Of a DNA stretch of 64,000 bases, positions 37,650 to 45,462 are shown in pieces. The translations under genes and the position numbers were made by a program. The first letter of the stretch is position 1; every line of letters starts with the position of its first letter. The notes below the pieces were generated by a model that worked only from the letters and a program-made list of their open reading frames with translations, did no database searches and was not told the origin of the DNA. The DNA is from JACMLC01 sp963720235 (GTDB taxonomy: Bacteria > Acidobacteriota > Blastocatellia > Pyrinomonadales > Pyrinomonadaceae), in assembly GCA_963720235.1 (NCBI GenBank), contig OY970389.1, positions 2,604,001 through 2,668,000 on the forward strand. The letters run 5' to 3'.

Positions 37650-38792
37650 TTACTGTCTTAAAAGCTGTCGTGCGATGACGAGGCGTTGAATCTCCGAAGT
37701 TCCTTCGCCGATGGTGCAGAGCTTGGAATCGCGCCAGTATTTTTCGGGCGGATAATCCTTTGTGTAGCCATAGCCGCCGTGAATCTGTATCGCCTCTTCG
37801 CACACGCGGACGCTCATCTCAGAGGCATAAAGCTTTGCCATCGCGGATTCCTTCGTCACGCGCTTGTTGTTGTCCTTGAGAAAAGCCGCGCGGTACATCA
37901 AAAGCTTCGCGGCCTCTAACTCCGTCGCCATGTTGGCGAGCTTAAATTGTATGGCCTGAAATTCCGCGATGGGTTTGCCGAACTGCTGACGCTCTTTCGC
38001 ATAACGCACGGCAGATTCGTATGCGCCCTGCGCGATGCCGACCGCGAGTGCGGCAATCGAGATGCGCCCGCCATCTAAGACTTGCATGGCCTGCAAAAAT
38101 CCTTCGCCCTCGTTGCCCAAGCGATTCTCGTCAGGCACATAACAATCTTCAAAGACGACACTCGCAGTTTCAGAAGCACGCAGCCCAAGCTTGTTCTCCT
38201 TCTTCGCGGGAGCAAAGCCTTGCATGCCTTTCTCGAAGATAAAAGCCGTGATGCCTTTGTTGCCCTTCGAGCGGTCTGTGACGGCGACAGCCACGCAGGT
38301 GTCTCCATGAATCGCGTGCGTGATAAAATTTTTCGAGCCGTTGACGAGCCATCCGCCGTTTTGCCTGACGGCAGTAGTGCGCGTGCCAGAGGCATCAGAA
38401 CCCGCGCTCGGCTCTGTCAATCCCCATGCTCCAAGATGCTTGCCCTGCGCGAGCGGGACAAGATATTTTTGCTTCTGTTCTTCCGTGCCGAAAGTAAAGA
38501 TGTGATTCGAGCAGAGCGAATTGTGCGCGGCGATAGAGATGCCGATTGAGCCGTCAACACGCGAAAGCTCTTCGATGATTGTGGCGTACTCAACATAACC
38601 CATGCCCGCGCCGCCATACTCTTCAGGAAAGATGATGCCCATCAACCCTTGCTCTGCGAGCTTTGGCACTAATTCAATCGGGAAATGCTGCGCCTCGTCC
38701 CACTCCATGACGTGCGGCGCAATCTCGCCTTCGGCAAACTCGCGCACGCTCATGCGTATCTGTTGCTGCTCTTCGTTCAGCTCGAATTCCAT
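37650..38792 (-). CDS. Acyl-CoA dehydrogenase
   Basis: FAD-dependent alpha,beta-dehydrogenation of an acyl-CoA. 380 residues, standard length. Motifs: WGLTEPSAGSDASGT, GYGYTKDYPPEKYWRD and the catalytic-region IGEGTSEIQRLVIAR. The catalytic Glu position is within this family's usual TIGEGTSEIQ segment. Chain-length specificity is uncertain; short or branched chain is suggested by its meaB/mce neighbours. Nine bases separate its stop from the meaB start. Confidence 0.93.
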   Translation of the reverse strand: MEFELNEEQQQIRMSVREFAEGEIAPHVMEWDEAQHFPIELVPKLAEQGLMGIIFPEEYGGAGMGYVEYATIIEELSRVDGSIGISIAAHNSLCSNHIFTFGTEEQKQKYLVPLAQGKHLGAWGLTEPSAGSDASGTRTTAVRQNGGWLVNGSKNFITHAIHGDTCVAVAVTDRSKGNKGITAFIFEKGMQGFAPAKKENKLGLRASETASVVFEDCYVPDENRLGNEGEGFLQAMQVLDGGRISIAALAVGIAQGAYESAVRYAKERQQFGKPIAEFQAIQFKLANMATELEAAKLLMYRAAFLKDNNKRVTKESAMAKLYASEMSVRVCEEAIQIHGGYGYTKDYPPEKYWRDSKLCTIGEGTSEIQRLVIARQLLRQ

Positions 38793-38812
38793 TTCTTACA
38801 AGCCCCTTAAAA

Positions 38813-38924
38813 CAGTGATGAGTGATAAGAAAAAGCGGTTTTTAGTTTTCAGAAGAAGCTTAAAATGTTTTTACTGAAAACTAAAAACTGAAAACTAAAA
38901 ACTAATCCCCTCACTCATCACTTG
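38813..38924. repeat. Nested double hairpin (families D and J)
   Basis: Outer arms CAGTGATGAGTGATAAG (38813-38829) and CACTCATCACTTG (38912-38924). Inner arms TTTTTAGTTTTCAG (38839-38852) and the four heptamers GAAAACT AAAAACT GAAAACT AAAAACT (about 38875-38904). Two repeat families are nested. It fills the gap between the rluB stop and the acyl-CoA dehydrogenase start. Confidence 0.85.
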
Positions 38925-38936
38925 ATTTATTGTACC

Positions 38937-39728
38937 CTAAGCGCGCCCTCTGCCGTGAGCGGCGCGGCGTGCTTTCGTAGCACGCGGCGAACTCTTTGCG
39001 CCCGGCTTTTTCATCAGCCGCGAAACTTCTGCGGGCGTCAACATGCGCCACTGTTTCGGCGCAAGCGGCTCAACATTGAGGCCGCCGATTTTGACGCGAC
39101 GCAGTTTGATAACCGAATGGCCTATGGCATCGAACATTCTTCTAATCTGCTGGTTGCGTCCCTCGTGGAGCACGACTTCAAACCAGGCATTATTTTCGCT
39201 CTCGTCAACTCTCTCAATCTCAGCCGGAGCAGACCGCACGCCGTCATCCAGCCTGATGCCCTTGCGCAGTCGCTCGATGGCTTCCACAGGCGGCACGCCC
39301 TTGACCTTGACCTCGTAAACCTTCGGCACGCGATTGCGCGCAGACGTGATGAAGTTTGTAAACTCGCCGTCGTTGGTCAGAAGGAGCAAGCCTTCCGTGT
39401 TGAAATCTAATCGCCCGACCGGATGCAGCCGCCCCAAGGCATGCGGCACAAGCTCCGTCACAAGCGGGCGTCCCTCAGGGTCTGCCACACTCGACAGATA
39501 ACCGCGCGGCTTATTAAGCAGAATATAAACCTTCTCGCGCGATTCAAGCAGAGGATTAATCAGCCGCCCGCGCACCTTAATATGCTCACGCGCAGGGTCT
39601 GCCTTCGTTCCTAATTCCGTGACGACTTTGCCGTTGACAGTCACCTCGCCCGCCACAATCATCTCTTCCGCATGACGACGCGAAGCAATCCCAGCAGCCG
39701 CGATTAATTTTTGTAAACGCTCTTCCAT
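38937..39728 (-). CDS. rluB: 23S rRNA pseudouridine synthase, RluB family
   Basis: Isomerises a uridine of 23S rRNA to pseudouridine. 263 residues: S4-type RNA-binding domain (MEERLQKLIAAAGIASRRHA) and catalytic domain with the Asp in GRLDFNTEGLLLLTNDG. It ends in a basic tail. In many bacteria rluB follows scpA-scpB; here a HEPN/MNT pair is inserted between scpB and rluB. Confidence 0.92.
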   Translation of the reverse strand: MEERLQKLIAAAGIASRRHAEEMIVAGEVTVNGKVVTELGTKADPAREHIKVRGRLINPLLESREKVYILLNKPRGYLSSVADPEGRPLVTELVPHALGRLHPVGRLDFNTEGLLLLTNDGEFTNFITSARNRVPKVYEVKVKGVPPVEAIERLRKGIRLDDGVRSAPAEIERVDESENNAWFEVVLHEGRNQQIRRMFDAIGHSVIKLRRVKIGGLNVEPLAPKQWRMLTPAEVSRLMKKPGAKSSPRATKARRAAHGRGRA

Positions 39729-39759
39729 TTAATAAATAAATCCATGAAAACTGAATAGA

Positions 39760-40140
39760 CTATAAACCCAGCGACCTTCGCATGATGTTACGAAAGTTTC
39801 GGCACTTCTCCATAGCATCACTTGCATCTTGTGCATCCGCAGAATCGCCCGGATAGCGATATGCAACAGCAAAAGCGGAGAGCATCTGTAAATCTGCACG
39901 CAAGACAGCCAAAGTCGGTTCGATTGAAAGTGTCAAATCAAGCAACAGTGAAAGGTCATGCGTTTTACTGAATGGAATAGCAGACTCTTGCAACCGTGCT
40001 TTTAGATATTTTTCAGCGCATTGTTGTGCGTGAAAACAAACGGCATCGTAGTTTGTGTCTTTTACGACCTTCAGCTCCCGCTCCGCAGTTGCGAAATCAC
40101 CTTCAGCTTTTTGTATATACTCAAGTGCGATTGGATTCAT
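39760..40140 (-). CDS. HEPN-domain toxin of an MNT/HEPN pair
   Basis: A 126-residue all-helical HEPN protein from ATG 40140 (MNPIALEYIQKAEGDFATAE). Characteristic segment NYDAVCFHAQQCAEKYLKA and C-terminal VAYRYPGD. A canonical RxxxxH RNase motif is not obvious, as in many minimal HEPN proteins paired with MNT. It overlaps the MNT gene by 20 bases, the usual arrangement of HEPN/MNT toxin-antitoxin modules. Toxic activity, probably RNase, is inferred from the family. Confidence 0.88.
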   Translation of the reverse strand: MNPIALEYIQKAEGDFATAERELKVVKDTNYDAVCFHAQQCAEKYLKARLQESAIPFSKTHDLSLLLDLTLSIEPTLAVLRADLQMLSAFAVAYRYPGDSADAQDASDAMEKCRNFRNIMRRSLGL

Positions 40141-40441
40141 AGAGCTTCCTGCCCTTCTCAATCACTTCGCACATAAACCAATCTTTATAAGCCATACGCT
40201 CTTTGACTTGTTCAGGCGTTCGCACCAGCAAATCAACCGGAATCTTCGGATTGACCTTAGTAATTATTTCTAAAGCTTTATGAATTGCTTTTCCTTTAAA
40301 AGGCAGTATGACCATCAAGTCAACATCTGAATCATTCGTCGGAGAACCATATGCATATGAGCCAAAGAGGATGACGCATTCGGGATGAAATTCCCGAACA
40401 ATGCTTTCCGATAAGCTATGTATGCTCTCCATCTCTACCAT
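40121..40441 (-). CDS. MNT-domain nucleotidyltransferase antitoxin
   Basis: A 106-residue minimal nucleotidyltransferase: motif GSYAYGSPTNDSDVDLMV contains the GSxxxG and DxD residues, with a third acidic residue in PVDLLV. In characterised HEPN/MNT systems the MNT protein AMPylates or otherwise neutralises the toxin. It is first in the pair, and ATG at 40432 is an alternative start. Located 34 bases after the scpB stop, so it may share that transcript. Codon use is slightly A+T-richer than scpAB. Confidence 0.9.
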   Translation of the reverse strand: MVEMESIHSLSESIVREFHPECVILFGSYAYGSPTNDSDVDLMVILPFKGKAIHKALEIITKVNPKIPVDLLVRTPEQVKERMAYKDWFMCEVIEKGRKLYESNRT

Positions 40442-40475
40442 CTTAAAGTTTCTTTCGATTCTATATTTATGGCAA

Positions 40476-41180
40476 CTACACTCCGCCAGCTAAATCTTCG
40501 AAGTCTTCGACGTTCGGCAACTCCGTCAAATCTTTTAAACCGAATTGCAGCAGAAACTCTTTCGATGTGCCGTACATCATTGGACGCCCGACTGTCTCTT
40601 TGCGGCCTTTGGCGATGATGAGCCGTTTGTCCAGAAGGGTTTTGATGGCGGAAGATGATTGCACGCCGCGTATCTCTAAAATCTCCGGGACTGTAATCGG
40701 TTGTTTGTAAGCGATGACGGCTAAGGTTTCGAGCGCGGCGAGAGATAATTTTGCAGAGGGGCGCGATTTCAGGAAAGCGCGGACATGCTCGTGATGCTCT
40801 GGCCTTGTGGCAAACTGCCAGCCGCCCGCGACCTCGCGCAGATAGAGCCCGCCGTTGCGCGCATTGAACTCTCGCGCTAACTCTTCCAGCGCAACTTCTA
40901 TCCAGCCTCTATCTTCTTTGAGCACATCTGCGAGAGCTTTGACGTTCAGTGGCTCTTCCGAGACAAAAATCAGAGCCTCTATGACTGCCACCATCTCGTC
41001 CATGCCGCGCACGCCGTGCGGCGCGTCTCCCTGCGGTTCCGCAGAATCATCGTCAACGGAACGCAGCCGCGCCTCTTCCAGAGCATCTTCGGCGTCTGCG
41101 TCATGTATCACTACATGCCCGTCAGCCGCTTCTTCATCCACATGCATCTCTGCCGCAGCCTCTTGCTTCTCTTTAGCCAT
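40476..41180 (-). CDS. scpB: Segregation and condensation protein B
   Basis: Winged-helix kite subunit of the SMC-ScpA-ScpB chromosome condensin. 234 residues with an acidic N-terminal extension (about 55 residues, Asp/Glu/Ala-rich). The core has VIEALIFVSEEPLNVKALAD and the typical LAALETLAVIAYKQPITVPE, then GRPMMYGTSKEFLLQFGL. It lies 8 bases after scpA. The SMC gene is not in the window. Confidence 0.95.
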   Translation of the reverse strand: MAKEKQEAAAEMHVDEEAADGHVVIHDADAEDALEEARLRSVDDDSAEPQGDAPHGVRGMDEMVAVIEALIFVSEEPLNVKALADVLKEDRGWIEVALEELAREFNARNGGLYLREVAGGWQFATRPEHHEHVRAFLKSRPSAKLSLAALETLAVIAYKQPITVPEILEIRGVQSSSAIKTLLDKRLIIAKGRKETVGRPMMYGTSKEFLLQFGLKDLTELPNVEDFEDLAGGV

Positions 41181-41188
41181 ATCGAATC

Positions 41189-41998
41189 TTAACTGCTCAC
41201 GCGAGCCGTAATCTCCCCAAAAGTCTCGCGCTGAATCAATGAAATTTCTGTCGTGCGTACCAACTCAAGCACGGAGAGAAAAGCCAGCACCAGTTCGCGA
41301 CGCGAGTGCGCGCGCTCAAAGAAGATGCGCAGGTTCAACTCGCCCGCAGACAAAACCATATTGCGCAAGCGTTCGAGCATCTCCGTCATGGTCATCTCGT
41401 CGCGCTCAATCTCTAACAGCACCTCTTCCTTGTGGCGCGCGAGAATTTCCTGAAAGACTCTGAGCAAATCGAAAACTCCGGCAGAGACTTCCGGGTTCTG
41501 CTTGTCCGTCTCAAGCTGTGCGCGCGTAAAGACTGCCTGCTCGACAGTCGCGCGCGACCAGAGCATCTGTGCCGCAGCTTTGTATTTCTGATGCTCAAGC
41601 AGGCGGTCAATCAATTCGCGTCGCGGGTCAAGAGCATCTTCCTCTAACAACTGGGCCAAAGGGTCTGGCGGCAGGAGCATCTTCGATTTGATTTCAATCA
41701 AGGTCGCAGCCATCACCAGAAAATCCCCTGCGACTGCAATGTCCATCTCCTGCATCAGTCGCAGGTAGCGCAAGTATTCATCCGTGATGCGCGCGACAGG
41801 AATGTCATAGATGCTGACCTGCTCCTGCCTGATTAAGTAGAGCAACAAATCGAGCGGGCCTGCGAATTCGCCTAAGATAAGTTTGACTTCTTCGCCGCTA
41901 CGGTCTGAGACAATCTCAGGCGACGCGCCAGCAACATTGACGGCTCCGGTCGTAGTCGCGCTAAAGTTCTCGGCAGATGATTCCATTGTCTCGCTCAT
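41189..41998 (-). CDS. scpA: Segregation and condensation protein A
   Basis: Kleisin subunit bridging SMC heads with ScpB. 269 residues: FAGPLDLLLYLIRQEQVSIY near residue 45, YLRLMQEMDIAVAGDFLVMA after it, and a C-terminal winged helix (RELVLAFLSVLELVRTTEIS). The first 35 residues are a non-conserved extension. The start follows GGAGGAG in the trpS-scpA gap (15 bases), so trpS, scpA and scpB look cotranscribed. Confidence 0.95.
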   Translation of the reverse strand: MSETMESSAENFSATTTGAVNVAGASPEIVSDRSGEEVKLILGEFAGPLDLLLYLIRQEQVSIYDIPVARITDEYLRYLRLMQEMDIAVAGDFLVMAATLIEIKSKMLLPPDPLAQLLEEDALDPRRELIDRLLEHQKYKAAAQMLWSRATVEQAVFTRAQLETDKQNPEVSAGVFDLLRVFQEILARHKEEVLLEIERDEMTMTEMLERLRNMVLSAGELNLRIFFERAHSRRELVLAFLSVLELVRTTEISLIQRETFGEITARVSS

Positions 41999-42013
41999 CC
42001 TCGGTCTCCTCCT

Positions 42014-43009
42014 TCACAGGCTTGCAGCTTGCGCTCCCTGCAAACCCATGCGCGCTTTGGCTTCGTCAAGTGTGACGCGCGCAATACTTCGCGCACGCTC
42101 TGCGCCTCTCGCAAGAATCTTGTTCAACTCTTCTTCGCTGATGTTTCGCATGCGCTCTTGAAACGGAGCGAGGAAATCTATCGTGACATCCGCGAGTTCG
42201 GTTTTCAGTTGGCCGTAGCCTTTGCCAGCAAAGTGCGTCTCAATCTCTTCGGGACTCTGGCCCGTTAAGAGATGAAAGATGGTCAGCAGATTTGTGATTG
42301 CCGGACGCGACTCGTCAAAACGTATCTCTGTCCCGGAGTCCGTCACCGCGCGTTTGAACTTGCGGCTGATAGCATCCTTCTCATCAAGCAGCAGGATTGC
42401 GCCATTCGGATTCTCGTCCGACTTGGACATCTTCTTCGCAGGGTCATCAAGCGACATAATGCGCGCGCCGACTTTCGGAATATACGGCTCAGGCACTTTG
42501 AAAATCTCGCCGTAGTCGCGATTAAAACGAACAGCTATGTCGCGCGTCAGTTCCAGATGTTGTTTCTGGTCTTCTCCGACCGGCACGAGGTCTGTTTGAT
42601 AGAGCAGGATGTCTGCGGCCATCAACACAGGATAGTCGAAGAGGCCGACGCCGGTGTTCTCGCGCTGCTTGCGTCCCTTCTCTTTGAACTGCGTCATGCG
42701 GTCAAGCTCTGACATGCGCGTCACGCAGTTTAAGAGCCATGCCAACTCTGCATGCTCGGCGACATCCGATTGCACGAAGATTGTAGAGACTTGCGGGTCA
42801 ATTCCTGCGGCGAGGTAAATGCGCGCCAGTTCCTTTGTCTTGGCGGCGAGCGTTTTCGGGTCTTGCTGGATTGTGATGGCGTGCAGGTTGACGACGCAGA
42901 AAAAGCTTTCGTGCTCGTGTTGCAGATGAACCCAGTTGCGCAGCGCGCCGAGATAATTGCCCAAGTGCAGTTGGTTGGTTGGTTGCGCGCCGCTAAAAAT
43001 TCTTTTCAT
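42014..43009 (-). CDS. trpS: Tryptophanyl-tRNA synthetase
   Basis: Class I aminoacyl-tRNA synthetase charging tRNA-Trp. 331 residues from ATG 43009 (MKRIFSGAQPTNQLHLGNYL); the frame's upstream extension is not conserved. HIGH-type motif PTNQLHLGNY and KMSKS motif (KKMSKSDENP) are intact. The start is 10 bases after the stop of the site-2 protease gene. Confidence 0.96.
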   Translation of the reverse strand: MKRIFSGAQPTNQLHLGNYLGALRNWVHLQHEHESFFCVVNLHAITIQQDPKTLAAKTKELARIYLAAGIDPQVSTIFVQSDVAEHAELAWLLNCVTRMSELDRMTQFKEKGRKQRENTGVGLFDYPVLMAADILLYQTDLVPVGEDQKQHLELTRDIAVRFNRDYGEIFKVPEPYIPKVGARIMSLDDPAKKMSKSDENPNGAILLLDEKDAISRKFKRAVTDSGTEIRFDESRPAITNLLTIFHLLTGQSPEEIETHFAGKGYGQLKTELADVTIDFLAPFQERMRNISEEELNKILARGAERARSIARVTLDEAKARMGLQGAQAASL

Positions 43010-43019
43010 CCGATTTAAT

Positions 43020-43694
43020 TTAAGCGCCGAGATAGAGAAGCCTCTCCGCAATCGGCATCACGACGCGAAAGATTGCGCCGAACACGCCTGTAAAGACGGC
43101 GATAAATAAGAGTATGAAACCGAACTGCTCAAGCGATTCGATGGCGGATTCAAATCTTTCCGGCAGCAGGCTTCCCAAAATCTTGCTCCCGTCGAGCGGC
43201 GGAATCGGAATCAGGTTAAAGACCGCGAGCACGACATTCAACCTGAAAAAAGCGTCGAGCAATTTCACTCCCGCCAGCCAGATGTCCGAATCTGAATTGA
43301 CCATGATGCTCTGGCCTGTAGTTATCAAAACACCGCTCAAGAGCAGGATGCGTATGATGATGCCTGCGATGATGGCGATAATTGCATTGCCAATCACGCC
43401 CGCCGCCGAAACCCAGATGTTAGCGACGCGCTTGTTGCGCCACGCGAGCGGATTGACCGGAGTCGGGCGCGCCCAACCTAGAAGCGGCGCGCCTGTGAAA
43501 AAGGCTACCGCAGGGAAAAGCAACGTGCCGATAGGGTCAACGTGCGAGACAGGATTGAGCGTGATGCGTCCCTGCGAGCGAGCGAGGTCGTCACCAAAAC
43601 GGCTTGACATCCATGCATGCCCGGCCTCGTGTACAGAGAGCGAGAAAATCAGCGCAACCATGTACAGGATAAATTGTCCAATCTCATTTTCCAT
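43020..43694 (-). CDS. Site-2 protease family (M50) membrane metallopeptidase
   Basis: Intramembrane zinc protease of 224 residues with about five hydrophobic segments. HEAGHAWMSSRFGD (HExxH) lies in the first third, and NLIPIPPLDGSKIL (NPDG-type motif with the third ligand Asp) in the last third. It resembles the short cytoplasmic-membrane M50 group without PDZ or CBS domains. Substrate unknown; first gene of the trpS-scpA-scpB run. Confidence 0.92.
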   Translation of the reverse strand: MENEIGQFILYMVALIFSLSVHEAGHAWMSSRFGDDLARSQGRITLNPVSHVDPIGTLLFPAVAFFTGAPLLGWARPTPVNPLAWRNKRVANIWVSAAGVIGNAIIAIIAGIIIRILLLSGVLITTGQSIMVNSDSDIWLAGVKLLDAFFRLNVVLAVFNLIPIPPLDGSKILGSLLPERFESAIESLEQFGFILLFIAVFTGVFGAIFRVVMPIAERLLYLGA

Positions 43695-43781
43695 TACTGT
43701 CTCAACAACAAAAACAGGCGTCCGAGCGCGTAACGCATCACACTAGCATGCAGTCATAGACGTGTCAAAAAAGCAGACGAA

Positions 43782-43854
43782 TCTCCCGCAAAGGCGCAAA
43801 GGCGCAAAGAAGAACTTAATCTCTTTCTTTGCGCCTTTGCGCCTTTGCGGGAGA
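43782..43854. repeat. Perfect 28-bp-armed hairpin, family B (CTTTGCGC)
   Basis: Arms 43782-43809 and 43827-43854 are perfect complements made of the 8-nt unit CTTTGCGC three times. The loop is 17 bases. It lies 27 bases beyond the propeller gene's stop (43881), on the side toward the protease gene. It could end that transcript, though without a U-tract. Confidence 0.92.
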
Positions 43855-43880
43855 CATGTCTTTCATTCTCAATTCCGCTT

Positions 43881-44906
43881 TTACACCAGCGTTCCCTGAA
43901 TGCCGAGAGGCAAGCTATAGACAGCTTCGTTGGTCGCCACCACCATGTCTCCCGACGAGCTGAAAGCAAGGCCGATGACGTTCATGCCTGAGACAAACAG
44001 TTCCGCATCCTTGCCGTCCGGCGTGATGCGCACGATGCCGCGTCGTCCTCGCAAAGAGGCTGCGACATACAGGTTGCCTTCCCTGTCAAAAGCCATGCCC
44101 TGTGGCCGTCCGAGCCCGCGATAGAAAAAGCCTGGCGTCCCGCGTTCGTCAAGACGAATGATGGATTCATAACTGGAAACAGTTGGCCCAGTGACATACA
44201 GAGCATTGTCCGGGCCAAAGGCCAGATGATAGGCCGAGACGGAAGGCTCTAGCTGCGCCCACATCTGTTCTTCGCCGATGCCGTTGATGCGATAGATTGT
44301 GCCTGTGCGGTCGCCCACATACATGCGGCCTTCTTTGTCGAAAGCGAGCCCGGTGGCGACTCCCAGATTCTGCGCGAAGGTGACAGCCTCTTTAAAAGGC
44401 GTGATGCGATAGACCGTGCCGTCCATGCGGCTCGTGACATATATCTGTCCAGAAGGGTCGAAAGCGATGCCGGTCGGATTGGTGATGTCGCCTGAAAATT
44501 CCTGTATCTCTCCGTTGGTGTCTATGCGAAAGAGCGTGACGGGAAGTTGCTGGCCGCGCGAGCCTGAGCGCGTCACATAGAGCGAGCCGTCGTCCGGGTC
44601 AAAAGCAGGATTGGCAACCGGATGCAAGTCTTCCGCGAGTTTCGTGCCGACCACGAGGCTCGATGCAGTGCTGCGCTCACCGTCGCTTTCGAGCGTGACA
44701 TCCACTTTGCCGCCAAAGTTGTTTTCGGGAATCAGGGCCAGCACGCGCCGCGTACTCGCTCCGACCAGATGCGCGCGCTCTCCATCAAACAGGCAGGCGC
44801 ATGAATACAGGTGTGTGGTATCGAAGCCTTCACACTCGACCACAACCTCGCCGCCCGGTATCCCCGCCGCCGGATTAATGCGCTTAATCTGCCCTGCTCC
44901 GTTCAT
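43881..44906 (-). CDS. IPT/TIG plus NHL-type beta-propeller protein
   Basis: A 341-residue protein: residues 8-85 look like an IPT/TIG immunoglobulin-like domain (INPAAGIPGGEVVVECEGF). Then come about six propeller blades with repeated patterns such as GLAFDKEGRMYVGDRTG, GMAFDREGNLYVAA and GLAFSSSGDMVVATN, as in SMP-30/NHL proteins. There is no signal peptide at the chosen ATG, although this architecture is usually exported. An upstream start was not found because a hairpin abuts the gene. Function unknown. Confidence 0.85.
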   Translation of the reverse strand: MNGAGQIKRINPAAGIPGGEVVVECEGFDTTHLYSCACLFDGERAHLVGASTRRVLALIPENNFGGKVDVTLESDGERSTASSLVVGTKLAEDLHPVANPAFDPDDGSLYVTRSGSRGQQLPVTLFRIDTNGEIQEFSGDITNPTGIAFDPSGQIYVTSRMDGTVYRITPFKEAVTFAQNLGVATGLAFDKEGRMYVGDRTGTIYRINGIGEEQMWAQLEPSVSAYHLAFGPDNALYVTGPTVSSYESIIRLDERGTPGFFYRGLGRPQGMAFDREGNLYVAASLRGRRGIVRITPDGKDAELFVSGMNVIGLAFSSSGDMVVATNEAVYSLPLGIQGTLV

Positions 44907-44920
44907 CTCGCCCCCAGAAA

Positions 44921-45028
44921 AAATTTGCGATTTTAGATTTTAGATTTGCGATTGGAAGCGGACTAAAGATTATTTTATAAAGTCTTTGTCCTTATCCAAT
45001 CGCAAATCTAAAATCTAAAATCTAAAAT
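44921..45028. repeat. Heptamer-armed hairpin, family F (TTTTAGA)
   Basis: Arms 44931-44956 and 44995-45020 are perfect 26-bp complements (TTTTAGATTTTAGATTTGCG and following bases), extended imperfectly on both sides. A smaller inner stem (GACTAAAGAT / AGTCTTTGTC region) is present. It begins 14 bases upstream of the propeller gene start, and lies in the divergent gap to hflX (44907-45419). Confidence 0.88.
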
Positions 45029-45171
45029 CCAGAATTCCCTTGTTCTTCATATTACGACGAGCGCGCGAGTGGTGTCTAATTGACACCGGCGCGAGACTCT
45101 GAATGTGCCTGACGAAGAGTTGTAAATATTTCGCTCGAACGATTTTCCATGCTTCCGCTCTGTGCGCGCTA

Positions 45172-45180
45172 TGTTATAAT
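45172..45180 (+). promoter_or_regulatory. Extended -10 promoter for hflX
   Basis: TGTTATAAT, a perfect -10 with the TG extension, about 240 bases before the hflX frame. The -35 position (CTTCCG) is weak, as expected for extended -10 promoters. The bases 45190-45380 hold no gene I can support. Confidence 0.5.
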
Positions 45181-45384
45181 CCACGCCAGTCAAGCTCAAC
45201 GCGGGCGCGCTCTTAGAGAACGAGAGGCGTCCTTCTGCTTTTCTAAAGCATCTAAGGACTTGGCTAAAAATTTCGCCATGCTCAAGCGACCAAGCGAAGT
45301 CATTTCGCAGAGCAATTTTAAGGGTTTTCTCACAGCGTCCGATTCCTACCGCTCGCTTCAATCTTTTTGTATCAATCGATTTAA

Positions 45385-45462
45385 GAGTCTGGAGTCTGGA
45401 GTCTCCAGTTCAAGGGCGCGTGTTTTTGACTCTGGACTCTGGACTCCAGACTCCAGACTTTT
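45385..45462. repeat. Heptamer-armed hairpin, family A, at the hflX 5' end
   Basis: GTCTGGAGTCTGGAGTC (45388-45404) pairs with GACTCCAGACTCCAGAC (45442-45458), with additional GACTCTG units in the right arm. It covers the nominal first codons of hflX and could sequester or replace the ribosome-binding site. Confidence 0.85.

Noticed and set aside
43782..43854. Hairpins considered as ordinary intrinsic terminators
   Set aside because: Most lack a U-tract, arms are far longer than needed, and several overlap coding ends or sit just upstream of starts; a termination side-role remains possible.
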